Of a stretch of DNA of 55,334 nucleotides, positions 55,282 through 55,334 are shown piece by piece; within the stretch, counting starts at the first letter, position 1, and every line of letters begins with the position of its first letter. The DNA is from an uncultured Prevotellaceae bacterium (GTDB lineage: Bacteria; Bacteroidota; Bacteroidia; Bacteroidales; Bacteroidaceae). The position numbers and the translations under genes are program-made. The DNA is taken from contig CAMVUB010000012.1 in assembly GCA_947170495.1 (NCBI GenBank), positions 1 through 55,334 of the forward strand, in the 5' to 3' direction. The notes under the pieces are model-generated. The model was not told the origin of the DNA. It was given only the letters and a program-made list of their open reading frames with translations, and did no database searches.

Positions 55282-55289
55282 CAAAGTTA
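55282..55289 (-). promoter_or_regulatory. -7 element just before the 55277 start
   Basis: TAACTTTG on the minus strand (CAAAGTTA on +) fits TAnnTTTG. Transcription would begin at or very near ATG 55277, giving a leaderless or almost leaderless message. Confidence 0.6.
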
Positions 55290-55334
55290 GTCATTTCTGA
55301 TAAATATCGGAGATAAACCCGTAACTTTAACTTT

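Overview
The window reads as chromosomal DNA of a Bacteroidales bacterium, most likely a Prevotellaceae-type gut or rumen anaerobe. The grounds are two SusC/SusD pairs, Bacteroidota promoters (TAnnTTTG, sometimes with TTTG about 20 nt upstream), a fused LpxC/FabZ protein, many lipoproteins with Cys lipoboxes, a VirE/DUF3874-type gene, and glycoside hydrolases with signal peptides. Almost all genes lie on the + strand. Species assignment is inference.

Layout. 1-7.8 kb is housekeeping: purC (cut by the left edge), a glycosyltransferase, aroE, a TPM/YgcG protein with LemA, purM, tRNA-Val(CAC), prfA and pyrF. 7.9-11.5 kb holds an abundant-looking outer-membrane protein and three lipoproteins, each closed by a hairpin or followed by a new promoter. 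11.5-14.2 kb is an odd intergenic block of palindromes and three exact-period 22-bp repeats, followed by a 712-residue primase/helicase-like VirE gene. 14.3-19.1 kb is the lipid A set lpxD, lpxC/fabZ, lpxA, then a pRiA4b-type protein and miaA. 19.1-20.1 kb is a GH43-like enzyme. 20.3-39.1 kb is one long unit, FAS1-SusC-SusD-FAS1-FAS1-SusC-SusD, between one promoter and one strong terminator. 39.2-54.3 kb holds a GH2 beta-galactosidase, a DUF6057-like membrane protein, a PD40/CxxCH lipoprotein, a DPP-IV-type peptidase, a DHH phosphoesterase, a GH105-DUF4861 enzyme and a GH29 fucosidase. The right end carries two decayed or chimeric minus-strand genes.

The most unusual feature is a set of dispersed repeats that sit inside or across the edges of apparently functional genes without breaking the frame. 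The main family is a G-rich arm of about 36-40 bp holding an 8-9 bp hairpin (CCCCTCCC-n4/5-GGGAGGGG type), and in its best copies a G-quadruplex motif. Arms usually occur as inverted pairs, and the two arms of a pair match each other better than they match other pairs. I count twelve loci, at 1.7-7.5 kb and 42.5-51.3 kb, and none between. They add peptides such as PPVREG and LPSLTGGVGGG to AroE, PurM, PyrF, DPP-IV, the DHH protein and GH105, and they supply start regions or stop codons for several genes. A second family is a 25-bp hairpin that encodes VxGGSSA-like peptides in four proteins. Further small repeats build signal peptides, linkers and gene ends.

Functionally the window joins central metabolism and lipid A synthesis with polymer capture and breakdown. 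The FAS1/SusCD locus should make two outer-membrane uptake complexes with adhesion-like surface lipoproteins. The GH2, GH43, GH105 and GH29 enzymes suggest plant pectin or host glycan side chains as food. No integrase, transposase gene or CRISPR array was seen.
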